64,000 bases of DNA from an uncultured Alphaproteobacteria bacterium (GTDB lineage: Bacteria > Pseudomonadota > Alphaproteobacteria > Micavibrionales > UBA1664): assembly GCA_943789475.1 (NCBI GenBank), contig CALSUG010000008.1, positions 46,431 through 110,430 on the forward strand. The letters run 5' to 3'. The position numbers and the translations under genes are program-made. Positions within the stretch are counted from its first letter, which is position 1; every line of letters begins with the position of its first letter. Below the pieces are notes generated by a model, which worked only from the letters and a program-made list of their open reading frames with translations, searched no databases and was not told the DNA's origin. Below, piece after piece: positions 27,601-36,010 of the stretch.

Positions 27601-29314
27601 TAGTGGAACAGGACTGACTTATACTGCATCAAACCTAAGTAACGGTGTTGTACAAGTCTCTGGCGTTACACAAACAACGTTTACACAAGACGACATTGAT
27701 AATAATCGTGTAACATTCGTTCATGATGGGTCGGATACATTGAGTGCGGGGTTTGATATATCACTTGCGGATGGATTGGAAAATGGAACAACAACTGACA
27801 CAGGTACATTTAGTATTATTGTGAATCCTGTAAATGATGACACGGTCATCACAACGAATAGTGCATTAACATTGGCGGAAGGATCATCATCAACCATTAC
27901 AACAACTCATTTAAATATGAGTGATGGTGACAATAGCCCACATGATGTTGTTGTGAATGTGACGGGTGTTGCGTCGAATGGTTTTGTTGCGCGGGCATCT
28001 GCACCGACTGTAGCGATTACGTCATTTACATTGGCAGAGATTCAAAATGGTGACATTCAATATGTGCATGGTGGTAATGAAATTACGATGGATTCATTTG
28101 ATTTTACAGTAACAGATGGGACATACACTTCTGGCGTGCAAACATTTAATGTTAATTTGACGCCAACAAATGATGCGGTTGCAATTACAACAAATACAGG
28201 AACATCTGTTGCGGAAGACGGTAATGTTATTATTACGAATGCAATGTTGGATACGACAGATATTGATAGTCCAGATAGTGATATTACCTACACAGCGACA
28301 GGTTTGACAAATGGTCATATTGAAGTTTCTGGTGTAGTACAAAATACGTTTACACAAGTTGATATCAATAATAATGATGTTGTGTTTGTTCACGATGGAA
28401 GCGAGACAACATCTGCAGGGTTTGATATTTCCGTCATTGATACGGGCGCAGATGGTGCAGGTGCAAGTGTTGCTACATTCTCCATGACGACCGTACCAAC
28501 GAACGACACGCCCCATAATATTCACTTAGATAGTACATCTGTAGGTGAGCGTGATTCAATTAATACAGTTATTGGTAGCCTGAGTACAAGCGACGTTGAT
28601 TTACCTGGCGATACATTCACCTACTCAATTATTGCTGATCCAGATGGTAAGTTTGCACTTGTTGGTGATGAATTAATTTTGAATGGATCTTTAAGTTGGA
28701 GAGATGCCGAATTTCATACCGTAACGATACGTACGGACGATAATACAGGCGGAACGTTTGATCGGACGTTTACAATTGATGTTGAACGCGCGCTTGATGG
28801 TGTTACTGCGCCAACAGATGGAAATTTTGGTGATGTTGATCGTGGATTGTTGGATAAAGATCCTGTGTTTGATGACACATCTCATGAATCGTTAATACAA
28901 AATTTTGTAGCGGGGGAAGCATCAAAAAGTAACGCATATTATGGTGCAAATAATTTAGGACAACTTATTCGTGAAAACACGACATTTAGTATTCAAGACA
29001 TGTTGTCTGAAACAAATACAGATGTTGGTGGAGGATCACCAAATCATCAAACAGAAATTGATAAAGTTAATATATCTCAAGATAGATTAGATAAAACGTT
29101 ACCTGTGAGTGATCGCTATACAAAAATGGTCGACTTTCTTCGCTCTACTCAAGATTTTGGTGATGATAAACCATTGGCAGAGGTCGAAAATAATAAACCT
29201 GCCGAAGACGATAAAGACAAAACAAGTATTAAAAACATCGAAGATGAATTTGATAATGTCTTAACCTATCATGAACAACGAATTAACCAATTGATGGAAG
29301 CTCTTCAGTCCTAG
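21629..29314 (+). CDS. giant LEPR-XLL surface protein with CSPG/cadherin repeats and a C-type lectin-like domain
   Basis: About 2560 residues. Near the N-terminus the sequence KPLERRLMLDASLGAL is the LEPR-XLL motif, a mark of giant secreted proteins in Gram-negative bacteria, used in place of a normal signal peptide. Then follow a laminin-G-like stretch (~residues 310-460), cadherin-like units with IDPATGEI or IDSTTGEI signatures, and a C-type-lectin-like domain near residues 1010-1150 (GHLLTIESAAEKAFV, DQHLWLGISDA, WVDVPVTNNYRYMVEWEG). There are about ten CSPG-type repeats, each marked by an F-T-Q-x-D-[IL] and H-D-G pair. The C-terminal ~170 residues are charged and lack RTX nonapeptides. 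A role in adhesion or biofilm is likely. Start alternatives are TTG 21611, ATG 21629 and ATG 21653. No secretion genes adjoin. Confidence 0.9.
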   Translation: MFSEYPNTMSGVYKKHLKIKPLERRLMLDASLGALITSVVIPENTVNAAEQVIDNDVSVTGTTTDFDGENLIISTTGGAEDQLSIINEGTGAGQIGVSGTDITYEGTIIGSLTSDGVNGNNLQIDLNTNATKASIERLIENVTYQNTSNNPTVNRTINMSLGLYFSENISIGIAPENDAPVSGNNTGVTVGEGATIGISNTELSVTDGDHSAPSLTYTVTNSPLRGQLELTTNAGVAVTSFTQDDIDNGLLIYVHDGSGSTFDRFHYTVSDGTDTLPTSTFNITINQSNDAPTLTTNNASDVSLGFTATIGGTADDFGTQAGSYNPNTIFNTFQSLVDVNDTQFRLVFTTAATNPGDFPGQVLFESGGAGVGMGLYLNADNELTVHAGSATSTPRLTSPTSLEANTQYAVVLEISDSDNQIRLFYEEASNHDWFYQGRTSEITLNGFTNTDIVGTDQGGYGRPNSTGSFGGFNGTSSGTGVFQGTLDSNLIISRMPGTTPTVNNDLVVTDIDTTASNIVYTVTDVTDYGVLYRDGVALGLNDTFTQVDLNTGLITYDSVSAPPGPGFVDGFGFDVSDGTTTLSSTYTINVDTVNVAPVIYDEAVIYDDDFTGGASGWNHNTTTTNATWGEFLGRFNRNIDNTNDQDLFRTFSLSGTQEYVTLEFDFLEIDTWDNERFYIFVDDVRVSNDRLRWNVYERPADDSTAGTDVRVTELTNDDGYTDVGRDVYRDQFYHYALTIPTTASSIKIGFGTNLNSTNLNDESWGVDNVQISELRPVGTGDTRSIQIGETIRNAEIVTQIMAGDADIGQTLTYTITGGSGVGIFDIDPATGEIRVIDDSQIDFELGTTSYTLDIQVQDNGPGLLTDTQTLTIDILDAHENTRPYVPYQVLSFSEDATNGTSVGTPTFTDPEGDGIERWQIIDGNELGVFAIDSTTGEITIADNSNVNFENDNRYDVRLRAWDDNFLGLFYDRTIRINVTNVDNAPSLDPEFIGENSGVPNVVYSSVTGNFYRFVDSNANYATAKANAEAMMLNGTAGHLLTIESAAEKAFVRSIADQHLWLGISDATVEGEWRFTGGPNEGAQLWQGAGANVGGSSTNGFFSDWRGSHEPNNGTAYNGAVFYRNDGRWVDVPVTNNYRYMVEWEGKNVVNNDKYYLNYDTPADLNNGDVVGVVKGLDPEGDTLSYTITGGTGVGLFTIDPTNGNVIITDASSLDPLIDYTLTVRVTEDNGANQFAEKTVTIVLNENLSLDANNGHTAIEGQATVINPVTELAASDNDGVAADIIFDIDTFPVNGELQLTTNPGVGIIQFTLDDLNNNRVQYVHDGTETLTDSFTFNVTDGGQTLPLETFNITVTPVNDAPVINVNTGTIILEGGTATITDVMLDTLDIDNTDLQLTYTASNYVRGQIEVGGIAQNTFTQDDINNNRVVFRHNGDEGGTASFDLSLADTGGLTDTATFNLTVTAQNDASVITTNTGFSVLEGGTHTITTAELNVTDPDDSGTGITYSISDVTGGQVQLSTNPGIPVLSFTQADLASNRVRFIHDGDEGNASFDVDVADGLEHGATNDTATVNVTRIAVNDAPDITRNLTSSVNEGGITQIKNIVLNTTDPDNVAADLTYTITGEVNGQLELLSNLGVQITSFTQTQLDSGDIVFRHDGSSTTTASFDMQVSDGTLSSAVETFNLTVDNVNDPPVISTGPATTVVEGQNTAITTAQLDSLDPDNLPVTLTYTVTATTNGYVALSSDVATPITSFSQVDLDSGLIRFVHDGSETINASFDVSLSDGALTDTATVNLNVTPQNDQTTLVVNDGSPNLINFNDYTITPHEAGQDGAGGHGTSVTVSADGATIELGGNAWKKIDIPYTLTANTVLSFEFRTDAVAEIQGIGFDNDTSVGNGLFGYQIAGSQVWGGVDQSHRNYQIGDGWVRYDIPIGADYTGVISNLTFIQDNDTGVAATTEFRNVGFYESNQNLNMNEGGTFNITAAHITSVDVDDSGTGLTYTASNLSNGVVQVSGVTQTTFTQDDIDNNRVTFVHDGSDTLSAGFDISLADGLENGTTTDTGTFSIIVNPVNDDTVITTNSALTLAEGSSSTITTTHLNMSDGDNSPHDVVVNVTGVASNGFVARASAPTVAITSFTLAEIQNGDIQYVHGGNEITMDSFDFTVTDGTYTSGVQTFNVNLTPTNDAVAITTNTGTSVAEDGNVIITNAMLDTTDIDSPDSDITYTATGLTNGHIEVSGVVQNTFTQVDINNNDVVFVHDGSETTSAGFDISVIDTGADGAGASVATFSMTTVPTNDTPHNIHLDSTSVGERDSINTVIGSLSTSDVDLPGDTFTYSIIADPDGKFALVGDELILNGSLSWRDAEFHTVTIRTDDNTGGTFDRTFTIDVERALDGVTAPTDGNFGDVDRGLLDKDPVFDDTSHESLIQNFVAGEASKSNAYYGANNLGQLIRENTTFSIQDMLSETNTDVGGGSPNHQTEIDKVNISQDRLDKTLPVSDRYTKMVDFLRSTQDFGDDKPLAEVENNKPAEDDKDKTSIKNIEDEFDNVLTYHEQRINQLMEALQS

Positions 29315-29400
29315 GGAAAACCTTTACGAATCACTTTTTCCTTTCTTTTTTAGCCTAAGTTCTATATTGCTATGCGCAATAGATTTATTAAGGATAAAAA

Positions 29401-31212
29401 ATGACACAAGAACTTAGAAATATTGCCATTATTGCCCACGTTGACCACGGGAAAACGACATTAATTGACTCACTGATGAAACAATCAGGGATGTTCCGTG
29501 AAAACCAAGCGACAGACGAGCGCATGATGGATTCAAACGATCTTGAAAAAGAACGCGGAATTACAATTTTGGCAAAGCCAACATCCATTCAATGGGGCGA
29601 CGCACGTATCAATATTATTGATACACCAGGTCACGCCGATTTTGGTGGTGAGGTTGAACGTGTTTTACACATGGCCGATGGTGTTATCCTTTTGACGGAT
29701 GCTGCCGAAGGGCCAATGCCACAAACAAAATTTGTTTTGGGTAAAGCATTGAAACAAGGTTTAAAACCAATCGTTATTATTAACAAAATTGACCGTCCGG
29801 ACGAGCGCGCATCAGAAGTTGTTGATGAAGTATTCGACCTGTTCGTATCATTGGATGCCAATGACGAACAATTGGATTTCCCAATTTTATACGCATCAGG
29901 CCGTGATGGATGGTGTACACGTGAATTAGAAGACGATCGTAAAGACCTGACACCATTATTGGAATTGGTGATGGACCATGTCCCTGCACCACAGGGTGAT
30001 CGCGATGCGCCATTTGCGATGTTGGCCACATTGTTGGACTCTGACCCATTCTTGGGACGTTGTCTAACAGGTCGTGTTATTTCTGGTTCTGCGAAAGTAA
30101 ACGATAGCGTTAAAGCATTGGGTCTTGATGGTTCAACGGTTGAAACGGGTCGCTTGTCAAAACTTTTGACATTTGATGGAACAGATCGCGTTGCGGTTGA
30201 TGAAGTGAATGTGGGTGATATTATTTGTATCGCCGGTTTAACAAAATCATCTGTTGCCGATACAATTGGTGCACCTGCATTGGAAACACCAGTGCAATCA
30301 ACACCAATCGATCCACCAACAATGGCCGTTATGATTACGGTTAACGATTCACCATTTGCCGGTAAAGAAGGTAAAAAAGTAACATCAACAATGATCCGTC
30401 AACGCCTAATGGCCGAAGCCGAAGTGAACGTTGCGATTACATTTGCGGAATCTGCGGATAAAGACAGCTTTGAAATCGGTGGTCGTGGTGAATTGCAATT
30501 GGGTGTTTTGATCGAAACAATGCGCCGTGAAGGGTTTGAATTGACCGTGTCGCGTCCACGTGTTTTATACAAAGAAATCGATGGCGAAAGACAAGAACCT
30601 ATCGAAGAAGTCACAATCGATGTTGACGAAGAATACGCATCAACAGTTGTTGATAAAATGAACAAGCGTAAGGCCGAAATGATCGATATGCGTTCATCAG
30701 GCGCGGGTAAACAACGTATCGTATTCCACGCACCATCGCGTGGATTGATTGGATACCAATCACAATTCCTGACCGATACACGCGGTACAGGTGTGTTGAA
30801 TCGTATTTTCCACGGATACGCACCATATAAAGGTGACATTCGCGGACGTCACAGTGGTGTTTTGATTTCAACAGATACAGGAACGGCCGTTGCATACGCA
30901 TTATTCAATTTACAAGATCGTGGGATAATGTTTGTTGGTCACCAAACGCCTGTTTATCAAGGGATGATTATTGGACAACATAACCGTGATAACGATTTGG
31001 AAGTAAACGTCCTTAAAGGAAAGCAACTAACCAACGTTCGTGCATCGGGTACCGATGATGCGGTGAAATTAACACCACCAAAAACAATGAGCCTCGAAGA
31101 CATGATGTCATACATCAACGAAGATGAATTGTTAGAGGTCACACCAATATCACTTCGCCTGCGTAAAAAATTCTTGCTTGCGCATGAACGTAAAAAAGCA
31201 AGCCGCGGTTAG
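29401..31212 (+). CDS. typA: GTP-binding protein TypA/BipA
   Basis: Translational GTPase that binds the 70S ribosome and helps assembly and stress adaptation. The G1 motif AHVDHGKTTL, the switch region ERGITILAKP, G3 DTPGHADFGGEVERVL and G4 NKIDRPD are all present. The elongation-factor-like domains and the BipA-specific C-terminal part follow (GRGELQLGVLIETMRREGFE, APSRGLIGYQSQFL, EVTPISLRLRKKFL). At 603 residues it is full length. AAGGATAAAA precedes the ATG. A terminator lies 22 bp after the stop. It appears to be monocistronic. Confidence 0.98.
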   Translation: MTQELRNIAIIAHVDHGKTTLIDSLMKQSGMFRENQATDERMMDSNDLEKERGITILAKPTSIQWGDARINIIDTPGHADFGGEVERVLHMADGVILLTDAAEGPMPQTKFVLGKALKQGLKPIVIINKIDRPDERASEVVDEVFDLFVSLDANDEQLDFPILYASGRDGWCTRELEDDRKDLTPLLELVMDHVPAPQGDRDAPFAMLATLLDSDPFLGRCLTGRVISGSAKVNDSVKALGLDGSTVETGRLSKLLTFDGTDRVAVDEVNVGDIICIAGLTKSSVADTIGAPALETPVQSTPIDPPTMAVMITVNDSPFAGKEGKKVTSTMIRQRLMAEAEVNVAITFAESADKDSFEIGGRGELQLGVLIETMRREGFELTVSRPRVLYKEIDGERQEPIEEVTIDVDEEYASTVVDKMNKRKAEMIDMRSSGAGKQRIVFHAPSRGLIGYQSQFLTDTRGTGVLNRIFHGYAPYKGDIRGRHSGVLISTDTGTAVAYALFNLQDRGIMFVGHQTPVYQGMIIGQHNRDNDLEVNVLKGKQLTNVRASGTDDAVKLTPPKTMSLEDMMSYINEDELLEVTPISLRLRKKFLLAHERKKASRG

Positions 31213-31233
31213 TTTTAAAAAAATATAAATACG

Positions 31234-31261
31234 AAAAAGCTCGATCTATTCGGGCTTTTTT
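31234..31261 (+). terminator. intrinsic terminator after typA
   Basis: AAAAAGCTCGA pairs with TCGGGCTTTTT across one T-G wobble (stem 31234-31260), ending in a T-run. Confidence 0.85.
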
Positions 31262-31303
31262 AAATTTGACACATCTTTCATAACCTGCGATGTCATAAGA
31301 GGT

Positions 31304-32197
31304 ATGAAACAATTCTATAAAATTATTAAAAACATCCTTGCCGCATGGTTGAATGAAAATTCATTCTCGCAAAGCGCGGCGGCGGCATATTATGCTGTCT
31401 TCTCTTTACCTGGATTAATTATTGTCATGTCATTTATGGCATCGTTATTTTATGAACGTACCCATGTTGATGCCGAAATTGACAGTATGGTCAGTGGCCT
31501 TATTGGACAGGATTTATCCCTGAACCTTAAATCAATGATGGAGGGGATGAGTTTAACAGAAAGTAGCCTTCTTACGCTTGCTGTTGGGGTTATTACTATT
31601 TTGTTTGGGGCGACACGATTTTTTATGCAGCTACAACGGTCGCTCAATTTTATATGGGATGTTGAAATTAAAAAATCATCAACCTTTTGGCGTGTGATTA
31701 AAAAACGTCTTAAATCCCTCGCGTTAGTTTTGTTTGTTGGTTTTATGTTGTTGGTGACATTATCAGTGACATCGCTTCTATCAATTTTGGCGGATTATAT
31801 CGCGATTCAAATTCCATTTTTAAATATCAACAGCATGTTAATCGTGAATAAAATCGTGATGTTTAGCATTGTCGTGTTCTTGTTTACACTCATATTTAAG
31901 ATCGTGCCTGATGCACAAATTTTATGGCTGTCTTCATTTGTCGGTGCGATTGTATCCGCGATATTATTTACATTAGGGCAAAGTGGAATTACGGCTTATT
32001 TTTCTATCGCTGACCCTCAATCAGCCTTTGGCGCGGCGGGGTCTATCACATTGATGATGCTCTGGGTGTCCTATGCCTTTATGATTTTGTTATTAGGGAC
32101 GCACACAACACGTGCGCATATGGAATGGGCAACAGGAAAAAGGGCAAAACCAGAAGCCGACATTGCGAAAAAAGCAACTCACACTCAAAAAGCTTGA
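31304..32197 (+). CDS. YihY/UPF0761 family inner-membrane protein (BrkB-like)
   Basis: The 297-residue protein has about six hydrophobic helices (AAYYAVFSLPGLIIVMSFMA, LALVLFVGFMLLVTLSVTSL and others). It carries the family signatures SAAAAYYAVFSLPG, FFMQLQRSLNFIW and, near the end, GAAGSITLMMLWVSYAFMIL. The family is broadly conserved in bacteria; no transport activity is firmly established, and the old ribonuclease BN label is wrong. It lies alone between typA and the helicase gene, with a GAGG ribosome site. Confidence 0.92.
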   Translation: MKQFYKIIKNILAAWLNENSFSQSAAAAYYAVFSLPGLIIVMSFMASLFYERTHVDAEIDSMVSGLIGQDLSLNLKSMMEGMSLTESSLLTLAVGVITILFGATRFFMQLQRSLNFIWDVEIKKSSTFWRVIKKRLKSLALVLFVGFMLLVTLSVTSLLSILADYIAIQIPFLNINSMLIVNKIVMFSIVVFLFTLIFKIVPDAQILWLSSFVGAIVSAILFTLGQSGITAYFSIADPQSAFGAAGSITLMMLWVSYAFMILLLGTHTTRAHMEWATGKRAKPEADIAKKATHTQKA

Positions 32198-32393
32198 CTT
32201 ATCCACAGTATGTGTGCAATAACACGCTCATTGAAACGTTTTTATAAGCAGCGTTTCACCTATGAGTGTCGAGCTTCCCCGAAAAACATGACACGTTTTT
32301 TCAAGTGCAAAGTTCAAATTTATAGATATGAGCCATGATGGCCAACCGTTTTAACCGATCGGTATAATTTGCTTTGTATATGAAAGAAATGAA

Positions 32394-33986
32394 ATGACTG
32401 ATTTCAACGAATTCGGCCTGTCCGAACCATTAATGAATTCCCTTAACACAATGGGTTTTACCGCCCCAACACCGATTCAGGCGGCCGCCATTCCAATGGC
32501 ATTAAACGGTCGTGATATCCTTGGTTCTGCACAAACAGGAACAGGTAAAACGGGTGCATTTTCAATTCCAATGATTGAAATGTTACTGCGTGACGAAACA
32601 AAAACGGCGTTGGTATTAACACCAACACGTGAATTAGCCAAACAGGTTTTGGACGCGATCAAATCAATGATAGGTAACCAACAAAACATGAAAACGGCGT
32701 TCATCATTGGTGGTGAACCATACGGTAAACAATTTGCAATGTTGAAAAAACGCCCTCGTATCATCGTGGGAACGCCGGGTCGTATTAACGATCATTTGGA
32801 TAAAAAGATGATGGATTTATCCAACGCGTCATTTTTGGTATTGGATGAAACGGACCGTATGTTGGATATGGGTTTTGGTGTGCAATTAGAACGCATTAAA
32901 AAACATCTTCCCGCGGAACGTCAAACATTGTTGTTTTCCGCAACAATGCCACAAGAAATCGTCCAGATTGCGAAAAAATATTTGACCAATCCTGAACGTA
33001 TTTCAATGGGTGAAACAAACATCGTTGCACCAAAAATTAAAACAGAAGTGATGCGCATTCGTCATGAATTAAAACATGATGAAATGGTAAAACAACTTCA
33101 TGAACGTGATGGGACAGTCATTATTTTTGTGAAAACAAAATATGGTACAGAAAAAATGGCAAAGCGCCTGCGCGAAGATGGTTTTACCGCCGATGCATTG
33201 CATGGTGATTTGCGCCAACGTAAACGTGATGCCGTTATGCGTGCATATCGTGAGAAAAAATTCCGTATCCTATGTGCGACTGACATTGCCGCGCGTGGAT
33301 TGGATGTTCCACATATTGAACACGTGATTAACCATGACCTTCCACAAGTTGCAGAAGATTACATTCACCGTATGGGTCGTACGGCACGTGCGGGTGCGGA
33401 TGGTTCGGCACTTTGTTTTATTTCACCGGCAGATAACCGTAAGTGGGCTGAGATTGAAAAATTGCTTGGCATTAAATCAAATGATAATGGCGGACAAAAA
33501 CGCAGCTATAACAAAGGTAAAGGCGGTAAAGGAAAACCGTTTGAGAAAAAAGGCCGTTGGAAAAAAACAGGTGGCCCTGATGGACGTTCATTCGAAGGTA
33601 AAAAACGCGATGACCGCAACACATCGGGTGATAAGAAAAAATCATGGGGCGATAAACCGCGTTCTAACAAGTCATCAGAAGGCGGCGAAAACAAAACATG
33701 GGTCAAGAAAAAACAGTGGGGTGATAAGCCACGCAGCGAAGGTGGCCAGAAAAAATCTTGGAATGACAAACCGCGCTCAGAAGGAAAACCATCCGGTAAA
33801 AAATTTGGTGAAGCAAAATCAGGTGGTTTTAAGAAAAAACAGTGGGGTGATAAGCCACGTAGCGAAGGTGGACAAAAGAAGACATGGGGCGATAAACCAA
33901 AATCGAAATCCCAAGGTCAGGGCAAACCTAATTTTAAAGGAAAGCCAAAACCAACGCAAAATCGTAAACGTCGTGATGCAGCATAA
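32394..33986 (+). CDS. rhlE: DEAD-box RNA helicase, RhlE type, with repetitive basic tail
   Basis: ATP-dependent RNA remodelling enzyme. Motifs in order are the Q motif FTAPTPIQ, motif I AQTGTGKT, Ia PTRELAKQV, TPGR, motif II DETD, motif III SAT, IV VIIFVKTK, V ATDIAARGLD and VI HRMGRTARAG. Motif II is DETD rather than DEAD; Asp and Glu, which bind Mg-ATP, are kept. From residue ~370 the tail is a low-complexity Lys/Gly/Trp region built from repeats such as KKQWGDKPRSEGGQKK, probably an RNA-binding extension. An extended -10 (TATAAT) lies about 35 bp upstream of the ATG, in a gap that also holds a CTCAT/ATGAG-flanked GAAACG/CGTTTC hairpin near 32230-32266. Confidence 0.95.
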   Translation: MTDFNEFGLSEPLMNSLNTMGFTAPTPIQAAAIPMALNGRDILGSAQTGTGKTGAFSIPMIEMLLRDETKTALVLTPTRELAKQVLDAIKSMIGNQQNMKTAFIIGGEPYGKQFAMLKKRPRIIVGTPGRINDHLDKKMMDLSNASFLVLDETDRMLDMGFGVQLERIKKHLPAERQTLLFSATMPQEIVQIAKKYLTNPERISMGETNIVAPKIKTEVMRIRHELKHDEMVKQLHERDGTVIIFVKTKYGTEKMAKRLREDGFTADALHGDLRQRKRDAVMRAYREKKFRILCATDIAARGLDVPHIEHVINHDLPQVAEDYIHRMGRTARAGADGSALCFISPADNRKWAEIEKLLGIKSNDNGGQKRSYNKGKGGKGKPFEKKGRWKKTGGPDGRSFEGKKRDDRNTSGDKKKSWGDKPRSNKSSEGGENKTWVKKKQWGDKPRSEGGQKKSWNDKPRSEGKPSGKKFGEAKSGGFKKKQWGDKPRSEGGQKKTWGDKPKSKSQGQGKPNFKGKPKPTQNRKRRDAA

Positions 33987-33992
33987 TTTTAA

Positions 33993-34019
33993 ATCTCCCC
34001 GCCATCCACGGGGATTTTT
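33993..34019 (+). terminator. intrinsic terminator after the helicase gene
   Basis: TCCCCG (33996-34001) pairs with CGGGGA (34009-34014), followed by TTTTT. Confidence 0.85.
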
Positions 34020-34093
34020 CTTGTAAGAGAAAATGGATATATCAAATAATACATTTGATTATATGACAATTTATGTGCTATGCCTATTTTGTA

Positions 34094-34927
34094 ATGAACC
34101 AATTAAGGCAAGTAAACCTAGGTGATGTTTTATGGTTGAAAACACCACAAACATTAGCACCACTGCATAGAGCGCAAGATCTATCTGATAAAGTGCGTCC
34201 TTTTATTGTGTTAAGTTCAGCCGAAATTCGTACGGATCACAACTCGATCGCAACACAAGATAGGCCTTTATTAGGGGTTAATTGTACATCTCAGGATTTT
34301 CTTGTTGAGGGAAGACCGCATATCTCTTTCACTTTGCAAGGTCAGAGTAAAACAACATATGCCTTGCTGGATAGCATTAGGAATGTAGGGACAATTCAGC
34401 AATCAATGGTATGCCATGATAGATTGAGCTCGTCTGAACAAGAAACTCTCTTAGAAAAATTGGATGAAATTATTCGTCCAGAAAAACGCTTTTATCTCCG
34501 TGATTTTGTTAATTTTAAAAAACCCATTATGCCAGGGCAGATTCATAGAATAAAAACAATTGATACAGATGGTCCCGCACTTGTGTTGTTAAAACGTGGA
34601 AAATTTGTCGTTAATGATGAAGTTGATTGTTCTAATGACTTTAATGGTGCTGTTCATCAAACTCGTTTCACACCATATTTAGTTTTGTATTTTCAAAATA
34701 CAAAATGGAATGGAACGTTACGTGGTATCAGGCCAAATGACATTAGAGTGCTAGCGGTGCATGAACGAGATATTCATGAAAAATTAGGTGAAATAACGCA
34801 CCAAAATGTTGGAAATATATTAAATCAAATTAGACGCAATGCGCATTTACAACCTATTCGCTATAACAAAATAGATTTAAGACATCGTTTTTCTGTAATG
34901 CCATTAATGAAATTCGCAATGAGATAA
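34094..34927 (+). CDS. MazF/PemK-like protein, apparently two tandem domains
   Basis: The first ~115 residues follow the PemK/MazF pattern: GDVLWLKTP at the start, KVRPFIVLSS, LLGVNCTSQ, and TYALLDSIRNVG with a helical DRLSSSEQETLL close. The second half repeats a similar strand order (IMPGQIHRIKT, ALVLLKRGK, FTPYLVLYFQNTKW) and may be a degenerate second copy. MazF toxins cleave RNA and are single-domain (~110 residues) with an antitoxin gene just upstream; here there is no upstream antitoxin and the length is 277. I start at ATG 34094; the upstream ATG 34073 is equally weak in ribosome-site terms. The next gene starts 3 bp after the stop, so it is a likely partner. Activity as a toxin is inference. 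Confidence 0.6.
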   Translation: MNQLRQVNLGDVLWLKTPQTLAPLHRAQDLSDKVRPFIVLSSAEIRTDHNSIATQDRPLLGVNCTSQDFLVEGRPHISFTLQGQSKTTYALLDSIRNVGTIQQSMVCHDRLSSSEQETLLEKLDEIIRPEKRFYLRDFVNFKKPIMPGQIHRIKTIDTDGPALVLLKRGKFVVNDEVDCSNDFNGAVHQTRFTPYLVLYFQNTKWNGTLRGIRPNDIRVLAVHERDIHEKLGEITHQNVGNILNQIRRNAHLQPIRYNKIDLRHRFSVMPLMKFAMR

Positions 34928-34930
34928 AAT

Positions 34931-36010
34931 ATGAGACAAAAAGATAGACGCATTAAAGAATTAATTAAAGTAGGGCAAGCTACACATGATGGCTTGTTCG
35001 AAGCACAATATGGGCAGTGGCCTTTGAGTGGAATGAACAAAGACATTACCCGTGATGGTATTGTACACATAAGAGGTATGCATAGGGATAGAAAATCAAG
35101 TTTACTATCTAATGTGTTTAGCCTAGGTCGTGCAGATTATAATCTCGATAATAATGAAAGTGAAATCTATCTTAACAAGGCTTTGATTCATCCGGCAGGC
35201 CGCATATTTGGACTCCTCGCAACACGACAAGCATATATACGTCTGCAAGATATGGTGCATATTTCGACTATATTTTCACCGCTTATTATAGCAGAAATTG
35301 CAGCTTCATTAGCATTATCTTCTTATCGTTATGCCGCGATTAGTTCATTGAAAAAAATGATTGCCCCATCTGTTGCCGACATTGTCGGTGAAGAGCAAAT
35401 TCATTGCTTACAACTTGCCGATATTGACGACGTAAGCATAACAGATGTCTTTCATAATAATGCAATAGATTGGCAAAACAACCAACCGCAATTGAAACAG
35501 TTTGCGAATGCAGGGCTTCAAGCGTTAGACGTTATTTTAACACTTATGCCGCGTGCTTATTACGCTCAAGATTCAGAATTGCAAGCGCGTCTTCATAACG
35601 TTTTGGTTCGTGGCTATAATGCTTGGGGAAAATTACCCGAAAATGATGTTGAGCTTTACGCAGCATTATTGGATATGGGAATTAAAGCGCCAACCGATGT
35701 TAAAAAATTCTATCACGATAATGATGATATACGTTCAATAACTAATGAATTTCGTAAGCATAATGCATTTAATTTAGGGCATTTTAATCCACCAAATGCA
35801 GAAATCAATATCGGACTGAATTCATATAGAGATGGTGGTTTGACAAAAACAGGTGATGTTTTAGATATGTATTGGAATGATGCACTTCCATTTCTGTATG
35901 CGGATCTTTTACAAAAATATGGTGACAGCAAGGCTTTAGAAAGATTTGGGTATTCGGGTGAACGTGATATCACAGGCGTTCCGCTAAAAATAGAACCACC
36001 GAAACTTTAG
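34931..36010 (+). CDS. hypothetical protein coupled to the MazF-like gene (359 aa)
   Basis: Unrecognised. The N-terminal ~90 residues are basic and polar (RQKDRRIKELIKVGQATHDG). The middle is helical with an Ala-rich segment (LIIAEIAASLALSSYRYAAI) that could be a buried core helix rather than a membrane span. The C-terminal third is mixed. It begins 3 bp after the MazF-like gene, so they are co-translated. It ends 4 bp inside the convergent flavoprotein gene. It could be a neutralising or substrate-guiding partner, but nothing in the sequence identifies it. Confidence 0.75.
   Translation: MRQKDRRIKELIKVGQATHDGLFEAQYGQWPLSGMNKDITRDGIVHIRGMHRDRKSSLLSNVFSLGRADYNLDNNESEIYLNKALIHPAGRIFGLLATRQAYIRLQDMVHISTIFSPLIIAEIAASLALSSYRYAAISSLKKMIAPSVADIVGEEQIHCLQLADIDDVSITDVFHNNAIDWQNNQPQLKQFANAGLQALDVILTLMPRAYYAQDSELQARLHNVLVRGYNAWGKLPENDVELYAALLDMGIKAPTDVKKFYHDNDDIRSITNEFRKHNAFNLGHFNPPNAEINIGLNSYRDGGLTKTGDVLDMYWNDALPFLYADLLQKYGDSKALERFGYSGERDITGVPLKIEPPKL

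Noticed and set aside
25370..28500. Regularly spaced repeats that could suggest a CRISPR array or tandem DNA repeats
   Set aside because: The spacing follows ~100-residue protein repeats of one continuous coding frame; the DNA units are diverged and have no spacer structure.
28094..28525. Long Cys-rich open frame antisense to the giant adhesin
   Set aside because: It is a mirror of repetitive coding sequence with an unlikely amino-acid mix and no ribosome site.
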